A DNA stretch of 64,000 nt from Ursus arctos (GCF_023065955.2 NW_026622841.1:20581501-20645500), one strand, 5' to 3'; shown: positions 44,623 to 56,939, numbered from the stretch's first letter. The notes: generated from the sequence alone by a model not told the origin. Program-made: numbers and translations.

Positions 44623-46225
44623 CTTTCCAAGTGTGGTATGTTTCTACTCTAGCAGTTTTCTCATCCATATACATTGTAGAAAAGTCTTCTCAAGTCTATG
44701 GCTCCTGACTATGAACGTGTAGCTCCCTTGTTTTCTCTCAAGGAGGCCAAATGAGACAGAAGATAGTTGGAGAAAGAGTAGAGGGAAAGGAGAAAGAACA
44801 GAGCAACATAAATCAGGTTTGAGGGCAATGGTCAGAACTAGTTCCCTTTGACTTGCCAAAGACTAATTATGCATGATAACCAGTGCTAAGGTCCCCCCAG
44901 GGTCTCTTGTCTAAACTGACTTAAGGATGCAGTGTGTGTCTCAGAGTGATTGTGTGTATTCATCACCTTTAATTATTGAAAGTTTATTTCTGTTTGCTAA
45001 GGAGGCTTAAGCATAAGCCTTACTAGGATTTGGCTTCTCATCTGACAGAAATGCCACCCAGCTCAGGGGATCCAGAATAATTCTTCTTATTTGACATCTA
45101 TGCTGGAATCAAAATGTGCATTTGTAGTGAGCCTGTACACATGTTTTTATTTGTTTGCATTAAAAGCAAATTGAGCCCAAATTATTCACTTTGACATTTA
45201 CTACTAAATACTGTGATTTCATTGTTACAGGTGATGACTCAATACCTTCCCAAGGGAAGATTGCATTCAGTAAGAAGGGTAGTTGACCTTCCCAGTGTGA
45301 GCAATTCTATAATTAGGAAAAATGCAAGAAAGAACTCCTGAGAGTCCTATATACTATACTTTGGGGAAATTGACCATCTCTGAATTTATAAGAAAGTCTC
45401 ATTATAAAAGCCATTGTAGAAACAAATGGATCAGGTGAAATAAGTGCATTTGAAACATTTTTCTCCTCTCGGTGAAGGTTGCCCCATGCTCATGTTTCTC
45501 ACCAGCTGCTTGACCACTTCTCCCAAGAGTCTCTGCAGAGAGCCCAGGCTCAGAAAGGACAGCAGACCGTGATGTCAGCAGATTCCTCCCAGTGAGATTT
45601 CTTTCCCAACTATTCTGATAGTTGGAGTCCATTTGCTCTCTGAAACCCCGTATTTCTGTAGCTATCACATATGTCTCAGTGTCAGGTATGGCAGGTCTAC
45701 TGACTTTCAAGTCACTCAGATCACTTTATGTATTTAATGATTTCTTTAAATATATTTACAGTGGGAAGGAGTCATGTCACATATCAGCCTACTTAACTAA
45801 CATCAATAGTTTATCAACATCACCTTGTAATAAAGAGAAATTTGTTTGATTCAGTAAATATCTGAATCAAACCTATGTTTGTCACCCAAACTGAGATAGT
45901 TTTGAGTGAAAGAGAATACTATTTATCATTATACTGGAGCAACAGGTATAAAGTGGAAATTTCTCAGGAAATCAGGACATACGGTTTCCCAAATTCAGTG
46001 ATTATGATTCTATGCATACTTCGTTGGATAGACATCTTTTGGGATTAGCCACCCAGCTCCCATTTTTTTTTCTCTGAAAACTACTCTTTCCACATTCTTT
46101 TCTGTGGTTTATTCTTGGAAAATTCTGAGTCATGACCCCTGCCCTTTCTAGCCAAAACTACAAATTGAGGTGCACTGAACTGAACTAGAGATGGATTTGG
46201 GCCCAAGGTGGGCCAGATGATTTAT
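44623..46225. other. Unassigned non-coding DNA
   Basis: No recognised repeat. A 102-codon minus-strand frame (45402-45710) has no motif and no family resemblance that I can see. Confidence 0.42.
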
Positions 46226-46233
46226 TTACAAAG

Positions 46234-46284
46234 TTATTTATTTATTTATTTATTTAGTTAGTTAGTTAGTTAGTTAGTTATTTA
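46234..46284. repeat. (TTTA)n / (GTTA)n compound microsatellite
   Basis: About six TTTA/ATTT units switch directly to about six GTTA/AGTT units and back to a TTTA. The change of unit probably arose by one substitution spreading through slippage. Confidence 0.95.
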
Positions 46285-47994
46285 AAACAATTTAAAATTG
46301 GGATTCAGAGATCCTGGCTAAAGTCTGTTAGCATTTTAAGCTGAAAGATCATGTAAAGCAAGACAAAGATGATTGTGTCAATGTCAACACAAGGAATGTT
46401 GCTCTGCTGTAGGAAGAAAGAACGAAGAAGACATGTAGAGCCAGGCAGAATAGTAATTCCATCTGCTCCAGAAAAAGTGGAGGCAGAGGTTGGCTAGGCT
46501 TCTGACTTTTTCTGATTCTGAGTTTTATGATGTACCTGGGATCTGCGATGTATTTGATAAAACTTATAATGAAGACTCCTTTTTGCTTATGATGGTTCAA
46601 GTGTGTTTCTTTTGCTTATAACCCAATATTCCCTGACATAGGCATATATTTGCTTAAGAAGCTCTCTTTCTATAAATCGACAAATTCCAACAGAGTTAGC
46701 TAAGATTTGTTCTCTGCCATGAATTGCAATGTAAGGAAATTAAAATTTCTTATTAAAAGTAAATATGCTTTAGTTTCCTTGTAGTCTCTGAAGACCAATT
46801 AAAATATGTCTTAGTTTCGAACTGACATATAATTAGCGTTGATGGAAGAAACAGTAGCAGAAATCGAATTGTCTGCTTGTTCTACCTTTCTTCAGAGTTT
46901 AGCTGGTATTTGCCTTCAACAGACAAGAAAAACTAATGAGGTAGGAAGGCAGTTGGCATATTCTCTCCACTTCTTTGGCCTCTTTTTGTGTTTTTAGGCC
47001 TGAATTGCCTCTTCCAGTTTCATCAATCGCCTTTAACATGTGAAACATTTGCTTTCAAGGAGCTGCAGGTGCAACATTTGAACAGGCCAAGTTCTCAAGA
47101 TCTAAGTAACAAAATGAAAGAGAGTAAAAAAGCCCATTTGCCAAATTCCAGAGGAGGGGTGAAAACTGTACACATGAAGGAAAATACACTTGTTTACAGA
47201 GACACCGGCCATCAGTATTAATGGGAGTGTTTGGATCCAAAGAGCTGCTTACCTCGTGGAGTGACAGGGGCTGGATAAGTTTTGTCAGATAGGAGCAGTG
47301 CAACCCACTTTCATTCTTAGGGAGATGTCTTGCTGTCATCAGAAAGAAAACAGAAGGAAAATTGGCCATGCCAGGTTAGTGTTGATTTTTTTTAAAAATT
47401 ATAAACTGTTTTACTGTAAAATGATTACTATTGCCTTCTGGCCTCAAGCTAATAATTAAAGAAATTAGAATGATTTGTAAATATTGGAACTGATCCTGAC
47501 TAAAGTAAGACTAGTATGTCAGTGGTCATGAGTCTGCTGAATTTCTTTTCTTAGTTTATAATTATAAATATACCCCCACATATATTAACTGATCTATTCA
47601 TGCTACCAAAGGGCGTCAGATGATGGAATCTGAGGTTAAACTTGAAAAGTTTGGTCAGATCAAAGGGCTATAAAACCCTATAGTTAGACAGTTTATGTGT
47701 CAAGTTAACACCTCCTGTGGCATTAGAACACATAACTTTGGTTAAAAAAGGTTTCATCAATCTTCATGAGGTCATATTTCCCCATATTTAGAAGACTATA
47801 TGGTAGGCTGGATTCAGAAATACTGAATTTAATAGACTTAAATATTCAATAGACTGCAGCTAATCAATCATTTCTAACTTTTTTTCTCAATATATGCTAA
47901 ATAAGTAGTTTTATAAACTTCAGGCCTCATATTAGTGGAATGAACTGGACCAACCTCAAGTTGGATTTTTAAATCGGCATTTTCAAAAAGGATA
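46285..47994. other. Unassigned non-coding DNA
   Basis: No gene or recognised repeat. Overlapping short open frames on both strands (83, 77 and 104 codons) lack motifs. Confidence 0.42.
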
Positions 47995-48400
47995 TGGGGT
48001 CAGTCAGGGTTCAATCAAAGAAACCGAATCAGTAGGAAATGTATATTAAGAGATTTGTTGCAAGGAATTGATTATGGGGCTGGCTGGGTAAGTTGGAAAT
48101 TGGTAGGTCAGGCCATCAAGAACAATAGCCTGGAATTCTCAGGCACAGGCTGAAGGTACTGTCCACAGGCCCAATTTCTTCCTTTTCAGAGAGGCCTCAG
48201 TTCTACTTTTAAAAAAGACTTTTCAGTTGATTGAATCAGGCTCACCCTTAACTTAAGGTCAACTGCTAACAGAGTGTAATCATGTCTACAGAATACCTTC
48301 ACAGCAACACCTGGATTCGTGCTTGGCTAAATGACTGAGAAGTGTAGGCTAGCCAGGATGACACATCAAAAAAGACCATCACAGGTGTCTAAACAGTGGA
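47995..48400 (-). mobile_element. MLT2-type ERVL LTR (antisense)
   Basis: The plus strand reads 'gtcagggttcaatcaaagaa', 'accgaatcagtaggaaatgt', 'caaggaattgattatggggc', 'gacttttcagttgattgaat', 'caggctcacccttaac', 'gaataccttcacagcaacac' and 'ccaggatgacacatcaaaa'. This is the complement of MLT2-like ERVL LTRs (which begin with a TTTTATGTGTCAACTTGGC-type sequence). Solo LTR. Confidence 0.75.
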
Positions 48401-49449
48401 CCAAGCATAAGGTAAGTCTCAGGTATAATTATGTTCCTCAGGGCTGTACCAAATTTGATTTACTCCTTCATGAATCAAACACATGGCGATTCCAAGAGAC
48501 AGGGTTGAAAGAGAAAACTTTTTTGTTGGAATTTATGAAAAAGAAATGATGTGTGAGTGGTAAAGAGAACATTCTTAGAGAAACAAGATCTCCACTTTGA
48601 AAATAAATGTCCCTGCTTTGCCTTTTTTGATTTGAAAAAATTCTTTATTTCAGCAGTACTCTAACAGCAGGTGACCATTATCCTGCATGAATGTTCTCTT
48701 TCCCTGCCATTATCTCGAAACAATGACCGAGGATAGACCTGAGAATGCTGTTCTGAACTACCACTTCCCTTTCTGTGTTTCAGAGACCTTGGAAATTTTA
48801 CTGGAGTATGTCAGAGGGGATTAATAAAAGCATTTTCTATTAGATCACATTTAAACACAGAGAGATATGATGGGAGAATAAACTAACTCATGATAAATAG
48901 CACGTGCTAAAGCTTTAGCCTGAATTTAAAATGGTGGTTTTCTAATAAATTTATCATGGGTTGGTGTTTTATTGGTCAAGAGAGGATATTATATTTTATA
49001 TACAAAAAGATGGCATTTCTCCCTGGTGCTAATAAATTTTATTCATTTCAGACATTCATGTAGCCAAATGAAGTGAATTTTATTTGCGTAAATCAGCTCA
49101 GCAGATAAAGACAACAAGATAGTGCCTGTTACTACCTCTGAAATCTGACTGACTGCCATGTTGGAGAGTTTGTTCAGGTCTGGTCGCTCTGCACTTTCTC
49201 AGCCATTCATGTATTGTTTTTCTAATAACTTGAAAGCATAAAATTTTCATTTTTATTCATGTGCATGGCTTGACACATTTGTACATTCTACATAATTTCT
49301 CTCCTAGTTTAGAGCAAATGTTAAAATTGCACATTAGAAATGTTCAGTGCCTCTGCATGTCTGGGAAGGGGCATCAGAGTTATTTTGTTTGTTCATTTTC
49401 ATTTTCTTCTCATTCTTCGTATTCTATAAAATAACCACAAAACCAACAA
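48401..49449. other. No recognised repeat; candidate conserved segment
   Basis: The part from about 48850 to 49430 has balanced, non-repetitive sequence with no transposon signature, in a region otherwise full of relics. No coding frame of note. Whether it is conserved cannot be judged from one species. Confidence 0.4.
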
Positions 49450-49705
49450 TTTGAGAAGAGCATTAGCTACCGTTTGCTGACTATCTAATGTCTGCCACTC
49501 ATCATGGTAGGAGCTTTATAATCAACGCTTTTCATCCTTATAAACATTTCTGCATGGTGATTCCCATTTTGTAAATGAGGAAATTAAGGCTTATGGAAGT
49601 TAAATACCTGGCTTAAGATCACAGTTTCCTGACATCGGAGCTGGTATTGCACTGTGTCTGCCTGTTTTCAAGCCTGAATTCTACTCTACCATTCCGATCT
49701 CTCAA
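49450..49705 (-). mobile_element. MIR SINE
   Basis: 'tttgctgactatctaatgtc', 'tcatccttataaacatttct', 'tttgtaaatgaggaaattaa' and 'ctggcttaagatcacagttt' follow antisense MIR over nearly its full length. Confidence 0.7.
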
Positions 49706-52099
49706 TTTAATTTGTCATTTGACAATATGTAAAAATGTGTATTCCAGAGAAATGGCGATTCCCAAAGCATGAAACTTTAAGTAGTTTTTTCCTGATAGAC
49801 AACTACCTATAGAAACTGTCTTCATGTAACTTTTGTGGAAACATCAAGGACAGTCAGAATCATCATGAACCTATTTAATTTTGACTGCCTGTTATGAAAT
49901 CTGGAACTATTGGGTATTGGTATGAAGAATTTATTTACATTACATAAAATTCACTTTTATGCTATGCATTTAAAATTTAAAATCAAATGATATCTAAGCA
50001 AATTAATCGTACAATTAAGATTGTAGGGCAAATGTTTAGCCTATTTTGTAGGACTGCCTGATTTAAAGCACTTTAGAAGTATCATTAACATACAAATAAT
50101 TGCTGTGTTCCTTTGAAAGCAGTCTACTTATTATCCATTCATTAGGCTGATCATCAAAGAATTCTGCTTGACAACGATTTGTTAACCTTCTTCAAGTTAC
50201 TATATTTACTTAAAAGTCATTAACCTGCACTTTTTGAAAATATTACATAACTGCTCTGGTATACTAATGATTGTCTTCCCAGTGGTTCCAATCAGTGAAG
50301 TTTTTTTCTATATATAGAATATGTTTGGGTCATATGCAGTGGGTTATTTTTTTCCTCTCAAAAAAATCTTATTCAGATATGTAGGCAGAAATAAAATGTT
50401 GGACTACATTCAGAAATAACTCTTGGGTGACTATTTTGATTAATTTCACTTAGTGACACAAGGATTTATGGTTGTAATGGCCCCTGGAACATGGTACTAC
50501 TTAAAGACACCACAAGCCAATTAATGGTTGTTATTTTGGGGTGTTGTCCTTATTACCCTCATGTAGGGAGGTTCACAGTGTGACAGCTCATGCCCATGTC
50601 AAAAGTCTTCATTAACACTGAAAAAAACTTAATTGGTACATCAGGACCCACTTACTAAATTGGCCCAAATTTTGATCATCTGTTTCTAAATCCCCATCTT
50701 GTCACTTCAAAACATATATACATCTCATCACACTCAGAAGGTGCAGAGGCAGAAAAAGGAATGTTATTAGGAGAAAGAAGAGTAGTGAACACCCCCAGTA
50801 GAAAACACCCCCAGAAATTATGTAATGTTTATTCTTAGAAGACACATTTTATTTTCTTTATAATCTCCGAGAATTCCTCCATAGACAAGGAAGGACATCT
50901 CAGATACAAAGGTATGGTTTGGGACCTTCCTCATGACAGATACATTCCAAAATTACATAGATTTTATACATTAACTTGTGGAAAGATGAAGATCATTTTG
51001 AGGCAGTAGAACAGGGATGGAGCCTGGTTTAATAGGTACAAAAACTCGAGATTTATGATACTGCTTAATATAATTTTCTGAGACTTGAGATAATGTCTTG
51101 TCAGAAGAACATGGAAAGGGGGATTTTAACCAGAGGATATTTAACACCATATAGGCACAGAGGTCAGAATAGCTATGTAAGTCAGCATTATTTTTCTCTA
51201 ATAGAATAAACTTTCTATTCTCTCCCATACTAGTATTTTTATGTAGCTATTTCCAGGAGGACATAGGTATTCGTTATACTCATGTGTGTCTTGTGGCACA
51301 TTTAGTCCACAACAATGCCGTGCTTTGAACTGCACTTCAATGAGATGGAAGAGACATTGCTGTTTTGCACTGTAGCTTCTCTGCTTTTTGCTAATTGCTG
51401 TTGTCACTGAGTATCTCAACTTCATTTCTTAAGTAAATAACATTGAACTTGTTACTGCTAATTTTCTCTCGACATCAATTAAGTATCCATATTGTGGATT
51501 TGTTTTTGACATGAGAGTTTAGGTTGGTTTCCTTTTATGTTTCAGAAATATGTCAAAGGAAGATTAGCTCAGAGAAAATACCTGTCATAAGCCAGAGAAG
51601 ACTGGTAAGTGTGTACATTGACTAGAAATGTCTTAGCTAAAGAATTATCTAAAAGAAATGAAATCAGATTAGCTGTCTATAGATGCAAACCATTTTGTTT
51701 AAAGTCCATAAGAGAGCAAAAAAAATTTTATTCAGTGCACTGATTTTTTTAAGAAAAAAATCACATCAATTAACTGGCTTTCTGCCATTCCTAATTCTGC
51801 TCTTCCTAATTCTGCCATTATGCATCTTGAGAGAGGTGACAGCAACATTTTTTTTATCCTTTGCAGTAGATATATCTGCAAGATAGGTTGTTCTTTGGGG
51901 TACAGTTTCTCCTACTCCTTTGAGAATCTAACAAAAGGTACAAAGGCACACATATACCAGATTTTGAATAAAATTTCGGTGCATCATAAACCCATCACCC
52001 AACAACCCCTCCCCAACCCCACACAGATATAATCATCTCAATACATGGATTCTGGACCCTGTTGTAAAAGTATCGCATTCTTGAGAACTGTGATCTCCT
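49706..52099. other. Unassigned AT-rich non-coding DNA
   Basis: No gene or transposon recognised. A short direct repeat ('ttcctaattctgc' twice, about 51787-51817) is present. Small frames (85, 75 and 67 codons) show no motif. Confidence 0.42.
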
Positions 52100-52175
52100 C
52101 TTAATCAATTTTACATACTTCACAGTGTCTGCTATAATGTCTTGAACATAAGTTGGTTCTTAAATATTTGTAGAA
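52100..52175 (+). mobile_element. L2/MIR-type 3' end
   Basis: 'gtgtctgctataatgtcttg', 'aacataagttggttcttaaa' and 'tatttgtagaattgag' match the sense 3' end shared by L2 elements (TGCCTGGCACATAGTAGG...AAATATTTGTTGAAT). Confidence 0.5.
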
Positions 52176-53248
52176 TTGAGCAGCATACAAATAAAGGAGG
52201 GTCATTTTAACATGTTCACTGTCAAGACAAATTATGTTTAAAAAAAAAGGAAAAATATCCCGATCACTGAAACAGAATTTAGAGTCCAAAAATAGGCTCA
52301 TACATATGTAGTTGATTGATTTTTTTTAACAAAGTTGACCAAGTTATTCAATGAAGAAAGTCTATTTTTAAAATAAGTGTTGCTTTAAGTATTGACTATC
52401 CATATGGAAAAAAGAAAGTGAATTTTGACCGTAACTCACACCAAACATAAAAATTAAATTTAAGTGGATCATAGAACTAAATACAAAGCTAAAACTATAA
52501 AACTTTAATAAGAAAATGAGGCTTAATAGTTGTAGCCTTGGGGTAGAAACAATTTCTTAGGACATGTATTAGAAACACCATCCAGTTTTTCTCATGTTCT
52601 CATGAGGTTTTTCTCAAAACCTCAGTTCCTTCCTCCTGTGTGTCTCTCCTTTTACACATAATACTTCACTTCTGACACTTCTGGTCATCAAATGGATGTG
52701 AATTTATTCCACACCAAGCAATTCCACATGTAGGACATGCAGCTGCGTGTCCTACAACTTACTTCTGACACCATCTTCTTAGAGATAAAGTCAGATCCCA
52801 CAGGTTAAGGGCTCAGTCCCACAAGACCACCCTCACCCCCATCAGATGCAAGTCACAAGTCGGGATTGTCACCTGTGTTTCTGACTGGCTAGAAGAAGCC
52901 AGACGTTCCAACAACCCTCTCCTGGGTTCAATTAATTTGCTACAGCAGCACACAGAACTCAGGAAAACAGTTTATTGACGTGTACTGGTTTATTATAAAA
53001 GGATATAAAGGATACAGGTGAACATTCAGAAGAGATGCATAGGGCAAGGGTTGTGGGAAGGGTCACCTAGATTCTCACTCCAGCTACACCCCTCTCCAGC
53101 ATCTCCCATGGGTACCCAGAAGCTCTCCAAACTCCATACATTTGTGATTTTGTGAAGGCTTCATCACTAGGTAGGATCAATCATTAACTCCATTTCAGCC
53201 CTTCTCCCTTCTCAAGACAAAGACGGATGGGGCTGAAAATTCCAAGCT

Positions 53249-53429
53249 GCTGCTGCTGCTTTTTTTTTTTTTTAAAGATTTTATTTTATTTATTTATTTG
53301 ACAGAGAGAGAGGCAGCAAGAGAGGGAACACAGGGGGAGTGGGAGAGGGAGAAGCAGGCTTCCCGCTGAGCAGGGATCATGACCTGAGCTGAAGGTAGAC
53401 GCTTAACGACTGAGCCACCCAAGCGCCCC
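53249..53429 (-). mobile_element. CAN-SINE in the LTR
   Basis: The body runs 'taaagattttattttattta', 'gacagagagagaggcagcaa', 'gggatcatgacctgagctga' to 'actgagccacccaagcgccc'. The perfect 15-bp target duplication 'tgaaaattccaagct' (53234-53248, 53430-53444) lies in LTR sequence. A (GCT)4 run sits at its left edge. Confidence 0.96.
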
Positions 53430-53526
53430 TGAAAATTCCAAGCTTCTAATCACGGCTTGGTCTTCTGGTGACCAACCCTCATCCAGGAGCTGTCAAGGAG
53501 CCCACTCTGAATTACCTACCACATAA

Positions 53527-53695
53527 GAACAAAAGACACTCCTATCACCCAGGAAATTACAAGGGCTTCGGGAGTCCTGTATAAAGAACTGGAAACAAAG
53601 ACCAAATATTAGAACAAAAGATGCTCCTGGTGCTCTTATCACTTAGGGAATTTCAAGTGTTTCAGGAGCTCTGTGAGAGGAACTGGGGGCAGATA
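53527..53695. repeat. Diverged tandem duplication of the LTR edge
   Basis: The stretch from 'aacaaaagacactcctatca' to 'accaaatatta' (about 53527-53611) is repeated, diverged, from 'aacaaaagatgctcctggtg' to 'gggggcagata' (about 53612-53695). Shared blocks are the AACAAAAGA start, TATCAC..AG/GGA..TT, and TTC-GGAG-C-TGT--A-GAACTGG. Confidence 0.75.
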
Positions 53696-53774
53696 TATAT
53701 AGATATAGATATAGATATAGATATAGATATAGATAGATAGATATAGAGATAGATATAGAGATATAGATATATAT
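53692..53774. repeat. (AGATAT)n microsatellite
   Basis: A run of AGATAT with GATA and AGAGATAT variants. On the minus strand it produces a low-complexity 'YIYIYIYI' frame, which is not a gene. Confidence 0.96.
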
Positions 53775-53935
53775 TTCCCCCATGCTCTCAGAGAACATAA
53801 AATGCATACACAATAAATGAAAAACATTGATAAATTAGCTTTATCAAAATTTAAAGCTTTTGCTTTTTGAAATACACAATGAAGAAAAGAAAGGGAAAGC
53901 CAGATTTGGAGAGAGTATCCCACTACAGATCTTCC

Positions 53936-54490
53936 TTGATTTATGATGGGGTTATGTTCCCATAAACCCATCATTAATTGAAAATGTCTTTTTTTTTTAA
54001 AGATTTTATTTGTTTATTTGACAGAGAGAGACACAGCCAGCGAGAAAGGGAACACAGGCAGGGGGAGTGGGAGAGGAAGAAGCAGGCTCCCAGAGGATCA
54101 GGGAGCCCGACACGGGGCTAGATCCCAGGACCCTGGGATCACGCCTTGGGCCGAAGGCAGACACTTAACGACTGAGCCACCCAGGTGCCCCTAATTGAAA
54201 ATATCTTAAGTCAAATATTCATTTAATATACCTAGCCTACCAAACATCATAGCTTAGCCTAGCCTTCCTTAAACAAGCTCAGAACCCTTACATTCACCTA
54301 CAATTGGGAAAAATCATCTTACATAAAACCTGGTTTATAATAAAGCATTGGCTATCTCATGTAATGTATCGAAGACGACACTAAAAGTGAAGAAAGGAAT
54401 GTTGTATGAATCCAGAATGGCTGTCAGTGTGCCAGTTGTTGTCATGTTATACTATGGTGAAGTTGAAAAATACACAGAGGGGGCCATTTG
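53936..54490. mobile_element. Tigger-type (Tc1/mariner) transposon, hosts a SINE
   Basis: The element begins 'cagatcttccttgatttatg' and ends 'gggggccatttg', each flanked by TA (53934-53935 and 54491-54492), the mariner-type target duplication. Inner landmarks are 'gatggggttatgttcccata', 'tttaatatacctagcctacc', 'catagcttagcctagccttc' and 'ctatggtgaagttgaaaaat'. It has no transposase. It lies in the old LINE-1 and is itself split by a CAN-SINE. Confidence 0.83.
53991..54191 (-). mobile_element. CAN-SINE, young type, in the Tigger element
   Basis: 'taaagattttatttgtttat', 'cagccagcgagaaagggaac', 'gatcacgccttgggccgaag' and 'gagccacccaggtgccc' define the element. Target duplication 53975-53990 (taattgaaaatgtctt) and 54192-54207 (taattgaaaatatctt) differ at one base. 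Nick site TCTT/AA. Confidence 0.96.
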
Positions 54491-55384
54491 TACATATGTA
54501 TCAGACAAAGCACTGATCCAGAATTTATAAAGAACACTTACAACTCAACAAAAAGAAGATAAGCAGCCCAATTAAATAAATGAGTAAAATATTAGACAGG
54601 GACTTCAAAACAGAAGATATGCAAATGGCACATAAAAGATATTCAACCACCAAAAAATGAAAATTAAAACCACAGTGATAGACCCTTACACACACAATGG
54701 AATGGCTCAAATTAAGGAGACTGACAATATCAGCTACTGGTAAGGAGGTGAACAACCAGAACTCTCAAAACTTGCTGGTGGGAATATCAAATAGTAGAGC
54801 CATTTTGGAAAACAGTTCATCAGTTTCTTATAAAATTAGACATATAAGTACTGTGTGACCCATATGATCTTATTTTCCTAGAAATTTCCTAAGAGAAATG
54901 AAAACATGTCCACACAAAAAAACTTGTGTTTAAATATTTATAGCAGTTTTATTCATAATAGTTCAGACAGGAAGAACAAAAATGTCTATCGACGGGTGAA
55001 TAAATAAGCAAATTGGAGTGTTCCCATGCCCTGGAAAGCTACTCAGCAATAAAAAGGAACAAACTGCTACACACAACAGGGATGGATCTTAAAACTAGTG
55101 TGCTGAATGCTAGACACAGAAAAGTACACACTATGCGATTCCATTTCTAGGATATTCTAGAATAGACCTAATGACAGAATGCAGCCAGAAGTTTTCTGAG
55201 GCTGGATATATGTCAGGAGACCATTGGGGGGACAGACTGGGAAGAGGCAAAGGGAAACTCTTTAGGCTCATAAAAATATTCTCTACCTTGATTTTGGTAG
55301 GGGTTACATGGTGTATATATTTGTCAAAAGTCATCGGACTGCCCACTTAAAACTGGCGCATATTATTTTATGTAATGATATTAG

Positions 55385-55805
55385 TTTCCTAGGGCTGCCA
55401 CAAACTGGGTGGCTTAAAGCAATGGAAATTTATTCAGAGTTCTGGAAGCTAGACGTCCCAAGTCAAGGTGTTGCAGGCACCTGCTGCTTCTGAAGGATCT
55501 AGGGAAGAATCTTTCCTTGGCTCTTCCATCTCTGGTGTCTGCAGGCAATCTTAGGGGTTCCTCAGCTGGTAGCCACATAACCCCATTCTGCTCTATTTAT
55601 ACATGGCCTTTTCCTCTTGGTGTCTCTGTGTCCAAACTTCCCTTTTGTTAAAAGGACACCAACCATTGATTAGAGCTCCATTCACTTTAACTTGATTATC
55701 CCTACAAAGACCCTCTTTCCAAGTAAGGTCATATTCTGAGGTTGTAGGTAGACATAAATTTGGGGAGGACAGTGTATTGGGACAGTATTCAACCCACTGT
55801 AGCAA
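55385..55805 (-). mobile_element. MST-type MaLR solo LTR (antisense)
   Basis: 'agtttcctagggctgccaca', 'aactgggtggcttaaagcaa', 'gagttctggaagctagacgt', 'ttggtgtctctgtgtccaaa', 'ggtcatattctgaggttgta' and 'cagtattcaacccactgt' are the complement of the MST/THE1-like LTR. It is inverted relative to the copy at 18.3 kb. Confidence 0.85.
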
Positions 55806-56689
55806 TATATCTCATCAAAGTTGATTAAGAATAAGTGGAAGAGGAAAAGATCTCTTCGTGAAAGCTATTGGTACTCTGGAGAAGTCACACATGTTTTCAA
55901 AATCAGTCACCCCAGAATTGCAGGCACCGCTGCAGGCACATACCAACTTCTGTAATGGAGGTATTTCTTTTTTTTAAGGCCTAACTGCCAGTTCCCACAG
56001 GAAAGTCATATTTGGATTCTTGAATTGCTGATTGCACTGCCCAATTAAGAGCAATAACTTGAATTTGGTTACTAACAAAAATTGTATTTAAAAATAGCCA
56101 CAGGGTTGCTGAAAGCACAATAGCTCTTTGGGTTCAAATGTGCCTTATTAGTGCTTGTGGATGGCTGCTCTGACTAGTACCCAGCAGGCCTCCTGACCGC
56201 CTGCTAACCCGTAGTACACATGTGGTCAGAGTCATTGGGAGACCTAGCAGCCTTTTCCTCGGCTGAGGGGGCAGCAGGGAGACACAGCCAAGGAAAGGTC
56301 AAGTAGGGCCATATCAACAAAGTTAACGGGAAATGTAACAGAGCCCTATGTCTTCTTGCTTTGCTTCCTGGCACTGGCTGAGCCCTGTCCCTCTTCGCAC
56401 TGTATATGTGACCCCACAGGCAAGTTCTGCTTGAGTAATTTGGCACACTTTCCACTTAACAGACGGCAAGAGGCCAGAGCAGTTATTCAAATCCCACGAT
56501 GCAGGTTACTTGTGTGATGGGCTAAGAGGGGCTGATAAACAGAATGAGTCAGCTACTGGGCAGAGAATGGAGGACCTTTAATGCCTTCCTTTTGCTTAAC
56601 CGAGGGACAGAAGATAGATCTTCTATGAACAAGCACCATGCAGAAGAATGGGAAGAAAAACCAAATACTTCAGAAGTATAAAATGCTAT
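55806..56689. other. Unassigned non-coding DNA
   Basis: No recognised repeat or gene. Composition is balanced around 56100-56470. An 83-codon minus-strand frame (56204-56455) has no motif. Confidence 0.45.
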
Positions 56690-56930
56690 ATTGATAATAA
56701 CAATAACATACCAATGATGTGTATAGCATTTTATAGCTTAGAAATTGTTTTGTGTTTTTTTCTTTTCTTAAGTGATCCTTGCAATAAACCCATGAGGCGG
56801 CAGGGGTTATTGGCTGCATTTTATGGAGAAGGGAGGTGGGTTAAGTGACTTGCCCAAACTATTGAATGAGACACCTGGGACTCAAATGTAATGCTTCTGA
56901 CATGCCTGTTGCTACTCTTACTACGACGCT
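56690..56930 (-). mobile_element. MIR SINE
   Basis: 'gatccttgcaataaacccat', 'gaggcggcaggggttattgg', 'ctgcattttatggagaaggg' and 'gtgacttgcccaaactattg' follow the antisense MIR core. Confidence 0.65.
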
Positions 56931-56939
56931 AAGATTATG

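Larger units (their letters stand above)
52583..53785 (-). mobile_element. Antisense LTR (ERVL/ERV1 type), hosts a SINE
   Basis: 'cttctgacacttctggtcat', 'atgcagctgcgtgtcctaca', 'cacaagaccaccctcacccc', 'ggttcaattaatttgctaca', 'cacagaactcaggaaaacag', 'tttattataaaaggatataa', 'catggcttggtcttc'-like and 'aaagacactcctatcaccca' follow the complement of a common mammalian LTR. I recognise the sequence as a dispersed LTR but not its subfamily name. It is interrupted by a CAN-SINE and its outer edge is duplicated in tandem (53527-53695). The outer limits are approximate. Confidence 0.7.
52258..55375 (+). mobile_element. Old LINE-1 ORF2-3' UTR, split by nested insertions
   Basis: One degraded LINE-1 is read in three pieces. 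Piece 1 (52258-52582): 'aggctcatacatatgtagtt', 'gatttttttt', 'tgaccaagttattcaatgaa', 'gaaacaatttcttagga'. Piece 2 (about 53786-53933): 'aaaaacattgataaattagc', 'tttgctttttgaaatacaca'. Piece 3 (54493-55375): 'gtatcagacaaagcactgat', 'ccagaatttataaagaacac', 'attaaaaccacagtgataga', 'gctggtgggaatatcaaata', 'gctactcagcaataaaaagg' and a 3' UTR ending 'gcatattattttatgtaatg'. The order of ORF2 sequence is continuous across the gaps. Open frames in it are relics. Confidence 0.82.

Noticed and set aside
45402..45710. 102-codon minus-strand frame
   Set aside because: No motif or transposon protein similarity recognised; no support from context.
53639..53974. 111-codon minus-strand frame with a membrane-like hydrophobic run
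   Set aside because: The 'YIYIYIY' stretch is the translation of the AGATAT microsatellite.
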